DNA from: Tetraselmis striata
Taxonomy: Eukaryota; Chlorophyta; Chlorodendrophyceae; Chlorodendrales; Chlorodendraceae
NCBI GenBank assembly: GCA_006384855.1
Contig: VCJN01003285.1
Span: 1 to 64,000, forward strand
DNA: 64,000 nt
Reading direction: 5' to 3'
Below, one piece after another: positions 36,601 to 46,550 of the stretch (its first letter is position 1; each line of letters starts with the position of its first letter). Position numbers and translations under genes: made by a program. Under the pieces are notes generated by a model. The model was not told the DNA's origin. It worked only from the letters and a program-made list of their open reading frames with translations, and searched no databases.

Positions 36601-38311
36601 CCGAGTGGCGTCAGCTGGCCTCCCAACAGGGCGAAAGGGCAGAGCCATCCCAGGTGGTCCGGGCGGTGGCGCGGAGGTGCGGCGTCCAGGATGGGGAGGG
36701 GGGGATTGGGGGGATTGGGGGGATGCGCCGCGCCTCGCAGGCAGGCGCGGCAGTAGTGGCTGGGGCCGAGAAGCAGGGCGCCGCCTGGCTAGCAAGCAGG
36801 CTGCTGTGGTGGCTGGCAGGGGGTGTGGGGTTGGGAGGGGAGGCAGAAGGGGAGGGGGGGGAGGGGCTACGACAGGATCGTATGGGGTAGGCTAGTAAAG
36901 GATGGGTTAGAATAGGTTAGGATGGGATGGTATGGGGTAGGATAGTAAAGGATGGGATAGGACAGGATGGGGTGGGCGGGGGGCTGGGGGCTGGGGGCGT
37001 CACCTGGGTTGGCGGCCGCCGCCTTCAGCCCTCGCTTGCGGATCTCGTCCGCCAGCCATGCCGGCAGCTTCTTCGCCTTGCCCTCGCCGCCCGCCTCACC
37101 GCTTGCCGGCACACCCGCCTGCGCCACGGGGTCGGCGGCGGGCGGCATGATCCCTGCAAGCGCGTGTGGGTTGTAGGAGGGGAAGAGTGGCGGGGCGCCG
37201 GCGTACGAGGCGTCGCCCTGCGCCTGGCACGACCCCTGGCAGCCGTCAGGGTGGATTAGGACAAGGACTCTCACCGGCAACAGAGCGGGGGGGGGGGGGG
37301 GGGGGGGGGGGGAGGGAAGGCGGCACCTGCGCCGGGTACGAGACCGGTGGCTGCATAGGAGGCGGCTGAGGTGCGTAAGCTGCGAGTGGTGGCGCTAGCT
37401 GGGGGCGGAGGGTGCGTAGGAGCTGGGCGGGAATGGCGGCTGATGCTGGAGCTGCTGCGGCGGCGGGGGCTGATATTGCTGCTGCTGCTGGAGCTGCTGA
37501 AACTGCATCTGCTGGAACTGTGGCTGCTGCGGCGGCGGCTGCTGGTACGGCTGCTGTTGCTGCTGCTGCGGGGGTGGTGGCGGCTGCTGATACGGCTGCT
37601 GTTGCTGCTGCTGCGGGGGCGGTGGCGGCTGCTGATACGGCTGCTGCTGCTGCGGGGGGTAGTAGGCGTAGCTGGCAGGCGGCGGCTGTTGGTAGGGGTA
37701 CTGTGCGCCCGGGTGGCCCCACTGGCCTGCTGGCTCCTGGGGTTGGGATGGGGGCGGAGGCGCTGGGGGGCCGCCTGGCGGCGGCGGCGGCGGGGCGGAC
37801 GCGGCGGGTCCAGCTGGAGGTGGTGCTGGAGGGAAGCTGCCGGCACTCGGGTGCAGCGGCATGCCGCCGTGCACTGGGGGCGCGACTGGAGCAGGAGCGG
37901 GGGAGAAGGGGGGTAGTGGTGGGCGGAGGAGGCGAGGCGTCAGCACGCAGCCAGCGCGAGGCCAACATGCCCCCATACATGCCATCAGCTGCACTACCCC
38001 CCCCCCCCCCCCCTTCCCAAATTTGTGCATGCTTGTGGAACCCCCAGCCTGCCTTGGGTGGGCCTCCCAGCCGTACACCATCGCCCCCCTTCCCCTCTCA
38101 GCGTGACCCAGCCTCTCCATCTTGCTTACAGGAATAATTAAATCCAGATCGGGGTGAATGGAGCGTTTTTAGGGGGGAGGAGGGTCAAGGGGAAGAGGTG
38201 GAAGGCAGGGGGGGCGGGGGGGGGGGGGGGGGGGGGTGCACCAGGTTGCCCATAGCCCTGTGGCGCATGGGCGTAGCCGGGGGCAGCAGGTGGATAGCCA
38301 TAGGGGTCCAT
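32538..38311 (-). CDS. PNISR: PNISR-like SR-rich splicing-associated protein
   Basis: Minus-strand exons: start at ATG 38311 (MDPYGYPPAAPGYAHAP); a Pro/Gln-rich region (about 37900-37335); an exon with KKLPAWLADEIRKRGLKAA (37241-37008); an acidic exon ending IPPELVRKQLTELLLEVTEE (about 36555-36293); EIAEQAAKLREADAVATAR (36092-36034); an exon with LLGLGYGSADDSDEDAEE and then a small beta-rich module starting MFRKGERVLYRKRLAEGSY (about 35860-35440); a charged Lys/Glu/Asp exon (34500-34190); and Arg/Ser exons (33987-33880, 33310-33206, 32672-32538, ending RRRSPRG). The LPAW..EI, LTE.LLEVT and GLG.G..DSEDE motifs, in this order before an RS tail, match animal PNISR (a nuclear-speckle protein that binds pinin). 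The SH3/Tudor-like insert is not part of the animal protein as I know it. A one-base loss in the G run at 37401-37405 seems needed to continue the frame into LAPPLAAYAPQPPP. Exon borders are approximate. Confidence 0.75.
32936..32990. repeat. Short GTGGGC/GTGGGT minisatellite in an intron of the PNISR-like gene
   Basis: About nine six-base units of GTGGGY with alternating C/T. Followed at 33016-33085 by degenerate GGGTTTTAGGG-type telomere-like motifs. Confidence 0.9.
33551..33606. repeat. (TC)n(CA)n compound microsatellite in an intron of the PNISR-like gene
   Basis: TC dinucleotides at about 33554-33581 run directly into CA dinucleotides up to 33606. Confidence 0.95.
34855..35314. repeat. 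Dispersed repeat, copy C, in an intron of the PNISR-like gene
   Basis: Starts with AGAATAGAATATCATGAAAA and TGTCTTGATAATTGCC and ends AATTGCCACCTCCGCGCTAG, matching copy B at 20053-20500 in the same plus-strand orientation. It lies in a minus-strand gene, so the element is inserted in opposite senses relative to its two host genes. Confidence 0.85.
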
Positions 38312-39379
38312 GAGGCTTGGCCCGTGCTTTTATTCCGGATGTTGTGCCTCGCCTCTGGTCCAAGCTGCAGCCTGCACTTGGCGGCTTTCGGACGTCGACA
38401 GCGGCGTGCTCAGATGCGCGACAGCCCACCTTGCGGAGCAAGCCCCGGGTGCTTCGCTTGTCGCTGCTGGACCCCAGCGGCGCGCAGTCTGCGCCTCGGC
38501 AGCTCGCTGTTCCAGGCTAATTGGCTCCAGCGGTTGGGCGGAACCTGGCATCTCCACCGCTGCTGCCGGGTGGGCAAACAGCCTACTGTGGTCACTCCGT
38601 CGCCCGCCAGACGATTGATGATCAGAGGCCATGATGGCGACGCGGGGCAGCGGCGATAAAAACAGGGCGCGGCCCTCGCGCGGCAAGATTTTTTTCCCGC
38701 CCCGCCCCAGGACGGGACTGCTGGCACCAGTGATACCCTGCCTGGCGGTGGCAGCAGTCTTTCCGACGGTTAGCGACTAATAATATAAACGGCGGTATCT
38801 TCATATGCGAGGGAGATTTGGGTACACCATTTTTTGGATACACTCGCGGGCAGTCTTCCACGTATCACTTGCTGCGATCGACATCGGAGGTTGTCGGATC
38901 ATTTTGAGGCATTTTAGTAGGGCTTTCAGGCAAGCATAAGGATTATGCACTCATATGCTACGTTACGGGCTGCTCTTCGTCTGTCGCAGTGGGGTGTCCA
39001 AGCCGGGTGGGTTGACCCGATTTTGAAATCCGTCGCAACGACAGCCGGAGCGACAGATCTCCCAACGTGCACCACCTCCACCTCAACTACACCCAGCCAC
39101 ACGCGACTATGCGACCCCTAAGCCCAGCAAGGGCAAGCACAAGGGCAAGGCAACGGATGACGGCGGTCGTGGGGAGTACAAGAAGTAAACGAGCGCCGAC
39201 ATATATGGTGAGTGCAATGAGCGCTATTTGTTGTGAACGGAACGCACTCGTTCCGCGTTATTGCCGTGAAGTGCTTCGGAGTACCGATGGCCAGCCTCCA
39301 ACGCAATGTCGAAACCGCTAGGAAGGCTCGTTCGATGACCTCGTTTTCCAACCTTGTTATCTCCACCGAAGAGGAGCAA
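38312..39379. other. Region upstream of the PNISR-like gene, no gene recognised
   Basis: Short overlapping frames on both strands with no recognisable domains. The last part, from about 39000, may already belong to the decayed DDE element that follows. No terminal inverted repeat was identified. Confidence 0.5.
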
Positions 39380-39848
39380 GCGCGGATGGCTGCTCCTATC
39401 ATCATTCGTCGTGGGAAGGCATCGTTGCGTGGATGATTGTTAAGGCCCTGCGACGCAAGGTGCTGGAGGTCGTAAAATATTGCTCGCTCGCCATTAAGCC
39501 CGATCGACAGCATAAGATCATCCAAGGCTGAATCCGCCGTGGCAGTGCTGGCAAGGATTGGTTTCGAGCATTCTTGAATCGACACAGGAATGAACTCTCA
39601 TCAGCCCATTGCTCCGACAAACTAGAGCACAAGCGTTGGATGGTGACCTACAAGTCGGTGTGCAGCACCTACGAGATTCTGAGGGATTTGAAGGTTGAGT
39701 TCCCAGGACTTCACCATGCTGCCCTAATGATGAACCTTGATGAGACATCGTTTAGGCCCAATGGCCGTGCGCAACGCGCGTATGTAGTGACTTATCGTGG
39801 CTCAAAGCAGACACACCGTTTTGTTTCTGATAGGCGCTGGTGTATCAT
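39380..39848 (+). pseudogene. DDE transposase (pogo/CENP-B-like), 5' part, split by the retrotransposon
   Basis: Reads through AWMIVKALRRKVLEVV (after an uncertain start), an in-frame TGA near 39528, then GKDWFRAFLNRHRNELSS, a CENP-B-type helix-turn-helix signature, and LMMNLDETSF (39726-39755), the first catalytic aspartate motif of DDE_1 transposases. The frame is cut at 39848 by the left LTR and continues at 46349. The stop codon and the insertion make it non-functional. Confidence 0.7.
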
Positions 39849-40954
39849 TGTAAGTACTCGTGGCAGTACTTAGTGAAACATGGCTCTTACTCGTAGCGTT
39901 TGGCGAATTGAGTTCGTTGCAGAATGTAATCTCTTACAACATGTTGGTGGCATTGGATATTTATATCCTGTAGCGGTCCGACTCGGCACCGCGGAAAGGC
40001 AACTAGTAGCGCTATCCTGATGATTTAGGAGTTGTAGCGCGTACGATATTAATGTTGCAAGGAATATTATTGGCGTCTGGTTGTGGCCGTACCAGTAATG
40101 TTGTTCCAGCAGGCAGTGCCTCTCGGCAACACCGTACCCAGGGATGAGCTCAAGGACCTAGTGCCGGACGCAGAGCTCTCCCTTCCGGCGTTCAACGTCG
40201 TGACCGGGAGCTATGATCCCCGGAGCTTGAAGTCCACGCTGTTGGAGTTCAAGACTATGCGGTACGGGGTCAAGTACACTTCAGTGCCCCGTGCCACGGC
40301 TGTGGATCGGTTTGAGCGCTCCCTGTTGGGCGACATACAACGGGGGTTGGCTGCGCGGGATGCGGCGTGGCACAACACATAGCCCGGACAGAAGGGTCCT
40401 CTTCGAGACATCATGGATAATTATGTCGGAGTACACGGGCATGGTCTTCGGCACAGTGGGTGAGGTGAGCAAGGGGGTGCACCGCACAGTGCGTGGTATC
40501 GCATGCTTGGCTGCGGATCGGGGTGCCCTCTCATCGCGGGGCACTCGGTGCACCACCCGGGCTCACCAGGAGGCCTTGCTTGCAAGAGATTTCCACGGGG
40601 TCCTGAGCTTGGTGGCCGCTCGAGAGCGCGCTCGCTGCCTCATCAGACGGCGCAGATTCGTCTGCCATCCCGTTGCTGAAGCTGCACAGCACGTCCGAGG
40701 ATCACCCACACACACGCGCGCTCGCGTGGCCAGGACTCTGAACCGTGCGCGCATCACTCATCCATCCCGCCTTATGCGGGATGCGGGCCGCTTTTAGGCG
40801 GCTTGCTGTGTTGATTTTCTAATTCTGGGGAACTGTCCTTTTTGTAATTCACACCAGTAATAACACGCACTGAGATATCAGTACAACCGTATGATTACTT
40901 GGCCAAAAAACGTCGCAGGTGGTATTAGGGTAGTCGCTAGGCGCAACCCTAACA
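39849..40954 (-). repeat. 3' LTR (left copy), interrupted by a nested insertion
   Basis: Matches the right LTR over 39849-40099 and 40853-40954, with about 95% identity by eye. The extra sequence 40100-40852 is absent from the right copy. Begins TG, ends CA. Confidence 0.95.
40100..40852. mobile_element. 753 bp nested insertion in the LTR with a 9 bp target duplication
   Basis: The LTR sequence ACCAGTAAT occurs on both sides (40091-40099 and 40853-40861) but once in the intact right LTR, so this is a transposition-type insertion with a nine-base duplication. Frames inside (for example 40083-40382, 99 codons, and 40291-40797, 168 codons, on the plus strand) have no domain I recognise. The ends show no clear terminal inverted repeat. 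Nine-base duplications are typical of Mutator-like elements, but the class is unproven. Confidence 0.8.
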
Positions 40955-40967
40955 TTCCCACCCCTCT
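40955..40967 (-). other. Polypurine tract of the chromovirus
   Basis: On the element strand this reads AGAGGGGTGGGAA and lies immediately before the 3' LTR, where the plus-strand primer for reverse transcription is expected. Confidence 0.85.
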
Positions 40968-41877
40968 GATAAATGACGAACTGGAATGTGTCTTTTCGCG
41001 TCGCCGAAGGCCTGGCGCAGATGTCGGTTGGCGGTGGAAGCGTGATATAGCAACAGCAACAGCAGCAGTAGGTGTCAACGCTCCGGGATGGACTCTGGAA
41101 AACGCGACGGGTGGCGCGCTCGCAGGTTGGCGTAGTCCTTTGAGCGTAGCGTGTCTTGAAGATGTCGGCTCGTCCTCGCGAAATCGTGTAGCGCCTCGCC
41201 ACGTCGCAGCGCGCTGTATGACTTGAGTCGTAGTTCAGCCAACGCACCAGAAAGACGAGGCAGAGTCCTCGCTTGAACAGATCCTCGCGGCGCTCGATAG
41301 AGCAATCGAGCACGCGTTCAACGACGAACTCGTCGACAGGGGGCTCCACACTGGACGGTATTGTATCGGGTTGTGCATCTGGGTTGACGCACTGGCGCAG
41401 TCGACTGATGTGAAACACATTGTGGCAGTCGAACGTTGGTGGCAGGCGCAGACGATACGCCTGGCTGGAGATCTTATTGGCCGTGACTGGGTATATATAG
41501 GGGCCGATGTAGCGCTGTCGGAATTTGCGCGCCGGCTGGTTGCGTATAAGCACGTGCTCCGTTGAGAGCCAGACTCTGTCTCCTTCTGCGAACTCAACAT
41601 GGCTGGTTTTGCGGTCGGCATAGACCTTTTGATATTCATCAGCAAGCTTCAGTTGCTCAGTAATCAGCATGTGAATATCTTGAATATTTGCAACTGTTTG
41701 GCGTGCATCTTGGTTGGCAGTAGCAATCATATCAGGTGGTGTCAGTGGCATCATGCCATAAATTGCCTCAAAAGGGGCATAATGTGTTGCTGAATGGACT
41801 GAACTGTTGTAAGAAAATTCAGCAAGAGCCAAATGACTTATCCAAGAGTCATGTTGCTTGATTGTGAACAAACGCAC
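40968..41877 (-). pseudogene. Integrase C-terminal part with chromodomain
   Basis: Contains LALAEFSYNSSVHSATHYAP and PFEAIYGMMPLTPP (end of the integrase core), an SH3-like GDRVWLSTEHV...KFRQRYIGPY segment, PPTFDCHNVFHISRLRQCV, and a chromodomain-like region VDEFVVERVLDCSIERREDL with FLVRWLNYDSSHT. It is one frame away from the preceding integrase segment, so a frameshift lies near 41850-41877. The C-terminal chromodomain places the element among chromoviruses. Confidence 0.85.
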
Positions 41878-42238
41878 GTAGTATTTGTTTAATAGTTCTG
41901 TGGGTGCGTTCAGTTTGACCGTCAGTCTGCGGGTGGTAAGCGCTGGAAATATTTAGCTTAGTTTGTAGAGCTGTAAACAATGATTTCCAGAACACTGAAG
42001 TGAACCTGGGATCTCTGTCAGAGATGATACATCTGCTGAGACCATGGTGTCTGTAAATATTGTCCAAATATAATCTGGTCAACTGTGTCGCATCAATCTT
42101 AATATTGCATGGCACAAAATGTGACTGTTTGGTGAATGTATCAACAAACGTAGCAATAGCATCGTAGCCATCCACCTCAGGTAAGTTGGTTATTAAATCC
42201 ATAGAGATTATCTCCCAAGGCTTGGTTGCCTTTGGCAA
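41849..42238 (-). pseudogene. Integrase catalytic core (D, D, E)
   Basis: IISMDLITNLPEVDGYDAIA supplies the first Asp, CIISDRDPRFTSVFWKSL the second, and SAYHPQTDGQTERTHRTIKQ the Glu of the DDE core. The reading frame stops right after FVHNQAT and resumes in another frame. Confidence 0.92.
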
Positions 42239-42279
42239 GGGAAATAAAGAACCATGAGGCTTGGTGGTAGCTGCTTTGA

Positions 42280-42639
42280 TTCAAACGCAAGTATCACAGT
42301 GTTTGCAGTAATGCTTGACTGTGGTATTCATGCGTGGCCACCAAACATACGCAGTATGTTGGCAAGGGTGCGGGTATGGTTGGGGTGTCCATTACCGACA
42401 TGATACTCCTCAATGATGAGTTTTCTCAGTTCAGAATCATTGGGTATACAGACCTTATCTGCCATGTAGTAGAGACCATCAGTCTCATCCTGCCGCACAC
42501 CGTTAGGGGCGCGTCCATGGCTGTAGGCAACATCAGTGATGTATGCAGCTTTGGTCTTGCTGATCAGCTTGCTGTCGATCTCCAGGGCGGACATTGCTGA
42601 CAAATAGTCCTGCATTTGTTCAAGGTCAGCTTCGACCAA
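42280..42639 (-). pseudogene. Integrase zinc-binding domain region
   Basis: RKLIIEEYHVGNGHPNHTRT followed, after a frameshift near 42345, by WWPRMNTTVKHYCKHCDTC gives the H-H-C-C zinc finger of Ty3/gypsy integrases. The frame shift near WWP is another inactivating change. Confidence 0.85.
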
Positions 42640-43055
42640 CTGGTTTCATATTCAGTCAATGCATAATGCAAGTCAGGGCGGCGAGAGAGAGCATCAGCCT
42701 CATTGTCAGCGCCTTTGCGATATAATATCTGCAACACAGGTTCATTAGTCTGTGGGTTGACTGCCAGGTATGGTGAGATTTCATGTAACCATAGGGCATG
42801 GCGTCTGCCTAGTCCTTCCTGTGTAGGCAAATGCCTCAATGTGGCATGGTCAGTTATAACTGAAATACGGCGACTGCCTTCCAAGTAGCAGCGCCATTCT
42901 TTCAGAGCACATACCACACCCAAGAGCTCTTGGTCATAGGTGGGATAATTTGTCTGTGCAGCCTGCAATGTCTTTGCATAATAGTTGCAGGGGTGTAAGT
43001 GGCCATCAGCATTAGCATGGAGCAGAGCTGCACCTAAGGCATATTTGCTGGCGGG
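42564..43055 (-). pseudogene. RNase H domain
   Basis: ALGAALLHAN, then NYYAKTLQAAQTNYPTYDQE, LLGVVCALKEWRCYLEG, VITDHATLRHL and KGADNEADALSRRPDL are the usual Ty3/gypsy RNase H signatures. The segment starts directly at the RT deletion junction near 43055. Confidence 0.9.
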
Positions 43056-43468
43056 ACATCAGGTGGATTAATCCGAAGTTGGTGATAACCTAAGGCGAGA
43101 TCAAGAGCTGAATAGACAGTAGCACCAGATAGCACATCAAGTAATTCATCAGCAGGTGGAACAGGGAACTCAACCTTTTTTGTGTACTTATTCAATTGAC
43201 GGTAGTCAATGCACATGCGTAGACCGCCATTGGCCTTGCGGGCGAAGAGAACAGGAGCTGCATATGGAGAGAAGGACTCCTGTATAAACTGTTTCTCAAG
43301 AAAAGAATTCAGTTGTGTTCTTAGTTCCTCTAATTCTGCAGGTGATAATCTGTATATTGTTCCTGCAGGAACTTGGGCATCATGAACAAGAGGGGTCTCA
43401 TGATCAAGACCAGGGCGTAATTTTGGAAGGTTGTCAAGCGGAGAGCATATTGGTTTGTGCTTTCGCAA
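43034..43468 (-). pseudogene. Reverse transcriptase, N-terminal part only; catalytic palm deleted
   Basis: Holds FIQESFSPYAAPVLFARKAN, GGLRMCIDYRQLNKYT and YSALDLALGYHQLRI, the fingers and first catalytic Asp region. It then jumps into the RNase H region; the YxDD motif and roughly 140 or more residues expected between are absent. This is a deletion, not just a frameshift. Confidence 0.9.
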
Positions 43469-43570
43469 TAAGTCTCTGATCTGAGCTGTATAAGCTGCAG
43501 ACTGGTCAGTGTCAATTGTATTTATCTCATCATCAATATCTAGCTCATTGCTTTCTTTGGTGGCATTGTA

Positions 43571-44344
43571 TTATTTAACAATGGCGCAGAAATAAACTGT
43601 GTCAGGGTCATGCTTGGCAATCTCTCTGGCCATGGCATTAGCATGAAGCATTCTGACATTAGCCTGGCGGGGCTCTGTTTGGCATTGGACTTTTAGTCCT
43701 GTGGAAAGTGTCATCAGACCAGATTCCCAATCAACATGTGGGTTGTGTTGTTTCAGGAATTGCATCCCTAAAACCAGATTGAAATTATTTTGTAACGGTG
43801 CAACTGTGAAGTCAATGTGTATTGTGTAATTGTTGATATTTAATTCAAGGGTGATTTTCTGTGAAGCGAGAACCATTCTACCATCAGCAAGAATAACTCT
43901 TACTTTATTTTGAAGTGGTGTAGTTGGTATTTTATTTTCTTTGACATATTTGGTGCTGGCATAGTTGAAAGTAGCACCGCTGTCAACCAGTACGGAAGGT
44001 GTTATATTAAATTCAGCACATGTTGGGTGTAACAGCAATAAGTCATGATCAGACTTGCTGGTAACAAAACATTTTTCTGTCATCATACGTGACTGGTGGG
44101 ACTTTGTGGCTTTTGGTTTATATTCCTTACCTTGCTGTTCAGCCAGCATGGTTTTGAGTTCCTCAGTGGTAACGACGTCATTAATTGCCTGGGCTGAACG
44201 TTCCTCAACAGTATAGTCAGCCAGGTAGACACCAACATACCACTCAGTGGGTCCCATAGGTTCAGTATCAGTCGCTGAACTGGGTGTGTGAAACAGATAT
44301 GTTCCAGGCGGGTAGCTATGAATTTTCTTATATTTTGAAAGCAA
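43571..44344 (-). pseudogene. Retroviral-type aspartic protease with upstream linker
   Basis: SVLVDSGATFNYAS is the catalytic aspartate motif and NFNLVLGMQFLKQHNPHVDW the typical C-terminal flap and LG motif. The first ~60 codons (LSKYKKIHSYPPGTYLF, GPTEWYVGVYLADYT) belong to the C-terminal part of the methyltransferase-like domain, which begins in another frame at 44362-45057; the stop separating them is bypassed by a one-base shift near 44355-44375. Confidence 0.9.
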
Positions 44345-44361
44345 CGGTTTCCAGGATTGTC

Positions 44362-45057
44362 CTAATTGTGAGGACCATCTGGGATACCAATAATACCTCT
44401 CGTGTCAAAAGGTGACTCTTGTCTTTGCATCTCAAAATGCTGCAAGATAGGCAGGGCTGTGTCATCATACACCGGATTGATGAACACAGTTTTACCTTTG
44501 ATATCTTGTTGCAGAACTGGTTTTTCAGCACTGCAATAATCTGAACAGACAGCATCATATGCTGAGGCACAGGCATCAAAAGTGACTGGACCATAGGCAT
44601 AATTCAGTCTCTTGAATTCTGCTTGGTCAAACACAAATGAGTCAGTTGGACATGCATTTGGTTTTGCATATTTGTCAATTTCAGTGTCATTCTTTTGATT
44701 ATTGTTTTTAAAACGCATTCTGCGCACTCGAGATCTCTTTTGCATGATAGTCAGTTTGGCATGCAGTTTAGCATGCGTCTTTTTGTCTTTGACAACTTTG
44801 TCGACATTTTCTCTGCACCCTGTCTCCTCCTCGATGTCGGCAACGAGGTGTGAATGAGCACAGGAACACCCATGAGCTTCATGCTCAGGTTGTGAGTCGG
44901 AGGGGTTCAGTGCCGCGGGAGCGCAATGCTCAACCATATCGACATTTGTATCCTCGATCTCATGCAGGGGCTGAGCAGGCAGTTTGGTAGTGCATGCATG
45001 TTTGCATGGACTCAGCGACACGTCAGTGTCGATTGTCTCAATTACATTGAGAGGCAC
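44362..45057 (-). pseudogene. Methyltransferase-like (phage Dam-like) domain of the retrotransposon
   Basis: After a low-complexity, Lys-rich linker, the segment LNYAYGPVTFDACASAYDAV, then KTVFINPVYDDTALPILQHF, resembles phage-type DNA N6-adenine methyltransferases (FGPFDLDAAAS... and NPPY motifs). The catalytic NPPY-like motif reads NPVY here, so activity is doubtful even before the frameshift. Continuation across a one-base shift gives WSSQLGQSWKPLLSKYKKIH and YPPGTYLF, the expected C-terminal pattern. Similar domains occur in some algal and animal retroelements as far as I recall; the assignment rests on motif similarity only. Confidence 0.6.
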
Positions 45058-45347
45058 AGGTTGGCATTTCGCACAACACCGTCATTTGTTTTGTATAAGT
45101 CGATCTTGTCGACTTGCTTGGCTAGCTTATTAGCTGCCACTGCATGTATTTTTGCATGGACTTACCCTGAGTCGAGACAGTCTCGTTGGCGTGGCTAGCT
45201 ATCTTTTCACCTCGGCTCTTTCGTGCTTGGGAATCACCTGCAAAATACGTTGCACTTGCAAGTACTCAGGCACAGCGAAAGGTTCCTTATGCAACAAGGC
45301 ACAGCGAAAGGTTCATGAAGCAAAGCAAATGCAGCTTGTAGCTTGCG

Positions 45348-45845
45348 CTACAAGTCGACACAACAAGTAGCTATCTTGGGGTCGCTCGGCTTGGTGCAGA
45401 TGTTACGCGCATAGTCTCCGACGGTTGTCTGAATGCCGTTGGGGAAAGCGGCCTTGAAGAAAGCTTGTTTCCAGTCTTGATAGTTGACAAAGTGAGTCAG
45501 GACCTCGCAGCCCATATCAATGTGAACCTGAAGCTCATGGCTGTTGAGCACAAGTTGGTGGGTGTGAGCCGCGATAGAATCGGTCTTGAACTGGCGACCG
45601 AGCCATGCCTCCGTCTCAGGAACCCAAAGCTTGTTGCGGTCGGAAATCTCCTTGTCGACATTCTCCAGAAAGGCCTTGACTGCTGGGAAGTCATGAACGT
45701 CGGCGAGCTTGTGAGAGATGTTCTGGGTTGGCGCCGCAACGCGGGCTTCCAGCATCTTCTTCTCGACAATTTGACGCATAGCCTGCTCGGCGGGTGGACC
45801 ACCGGGAGGGTAACCGGCTTGACGGGCGCTCCGGTGCGATGCCAT
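45348..45845 (-). CDS. Gag-like protein of the chromovirus
   Basis: Starts at ATG 45845, about 155 bases inside the 5' LTR, and runs 165 codons. Helical, with WVPETEAWLGRQFKTDSIAA and FVNYQDWKQAFFKAAFPNGI, consistent with a capsid region. No CCHC zinc knuckle is seen. Position is the main evidence for gag. Confidence 0.55.
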   Translation of the reverse strand: MASHRSARQAGYPPGGPPAEQAMRQIVEKKMLEARVAAPTQNISHKLADVHDFPAVKAFLENVDKEISDRNKLWVPETEAWLGRQFKTDSIAAHTHQLVLNSHELQVHIDMGCEVLTHFVNYQDWKQAFFKAAFPNGIQTTVGDYARNICTKPSDPKIATCCVDL

Positions 45846-45982
45846 GGCGACACGCGACTCGGATAAAGGTTGAAGGGTACAAAATCGTTACCAAGGGTCG
45901 GCAGGACCAGCGAAATCGCGAATGTATCGTCGTGCGTGCGAGAGCAGGTCGCGGTGGGTCGGCAGGTGGAGATGGATCGTAA

Positions 45983-45999
45983 CAGGAAGCCGAAACCAG
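45983..45999 (-). other. Presumed primer-binding site of the chromovirus
   Basis: Immediately inside the 5' LTR on the element strand: CTGGTTTCGGCTTCCTG. Begins with TGG after one base, as expected for pairing to a tRNA CCA end, but I cannot name the tRNA. Confidence 0.5.
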
Positions 46000-46348
46000 T
46001 GTAAGTACTCGTGGCAGTACTTAGTGAAACATGGCTCTTACTCGTAGCGTTTGGCGAATTGAGTTCGTTGCAGAATGTAATCTCTTAATACAACATGCTG
46101 GTGGCATTCGATATTTATATCATGTAGCGGTCCGACTCGGCACCGCGGAAAGGCAACTAGTAGCGCTATCCTGATGACTTAGGAGTTGTAGCGCGTACGA
46201 TATTAATGTTACAAGGAATATTACTGGCGTCTGGTTGTGGCCGTACCAGTAATAACACGCATCCTGAGATATCAGTACAACCGTATGATTACTTGGCCAT
46301 ACAACGTCGCAGGTGGTATTAGGGTAGTCGCTAGGCGCAACCCTAACA
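46000..46348 (-). repeat. 5' LTR (right copy), 349 bp, uninterrupted
   Basis: Starts TGTAAGTACTCG and ends CGCAACCCTAACA on the plus strand. Provides the reference for the nested insertion in the left copy. Confidence 0.95.
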
Positions 46349-46550
46349 ATCACCCTCGTCCCGTTCATTTTCGGCAATGAATGGTTCTTGTCTCCCTCTG
46401 TAGCCATCCTGAGGAGCAATGGTGAGACTGAGGACTCGTTCAAGGATCTGCCCAAATGGTGGTTCGACAAGAAGCTGAAAGAGAAGATCGCGAACTTGCC
46501 GATGAAGTAGGGCATGGTGTTGGCCGTCCAAAAGAAGGGCTACAACGATA
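46349..46550 (+). pseudogene. DDE transposase, 3' part, beyond the retrotransposon
   Basis: Continues the frame of 39531-39848 across the insertion: TLVPFIFGNEWFLSPSVAIL, then KDLPKWWFDKKLKEKIANLP, a TAG at 46507-46509, and GMVLAVQKKGYNDI in the same frame to a second stop. The smooth continuation is strong evidence that the LTR element entered this gene. Confidence 0.75.

Larger units (their letters stand above)
39849..46348 (-). mobile_element. Ty3/gypsy chromovirus LTR retrotransposon, decayed, with a methyltransferase-like domain
   Basis: LTRs TGTAAG...CCTAACA (plus-strand view) flank minus-strand coding segments in the order gag-like, methyltransferase-like, aspartic protease, reverse transcriptase, RNase H, integrase and chromodomain. 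A polypurine tract abuts the 3' (left) LTR. Flanks ATCAT (39844-39848) and ATCAC (46349-46353) look like a five-base target duplication with one mismatch. Removing the element rejoins the host transposase frame (WCI + TLVPFIFG). Several frameshifts and an internal RT deletion show that the copy is dead. The left LTR carries a nested insertion. Confidence 0.93.

Noticed and set aside
37246-38137. Long Ala-, Leu- and Arg-rich frames around 37.2-38.1 kb, including plus-strand ones
   Set aside because: Shadow frames of the Pro/Gln-rich exon of the minus-strand PNISR-like gene.
40083-40797. Host gene in the nested insertion
   Set aside because: The first frame crosses the insertion edge and neither frame matches a known family; kept only as part of the element.
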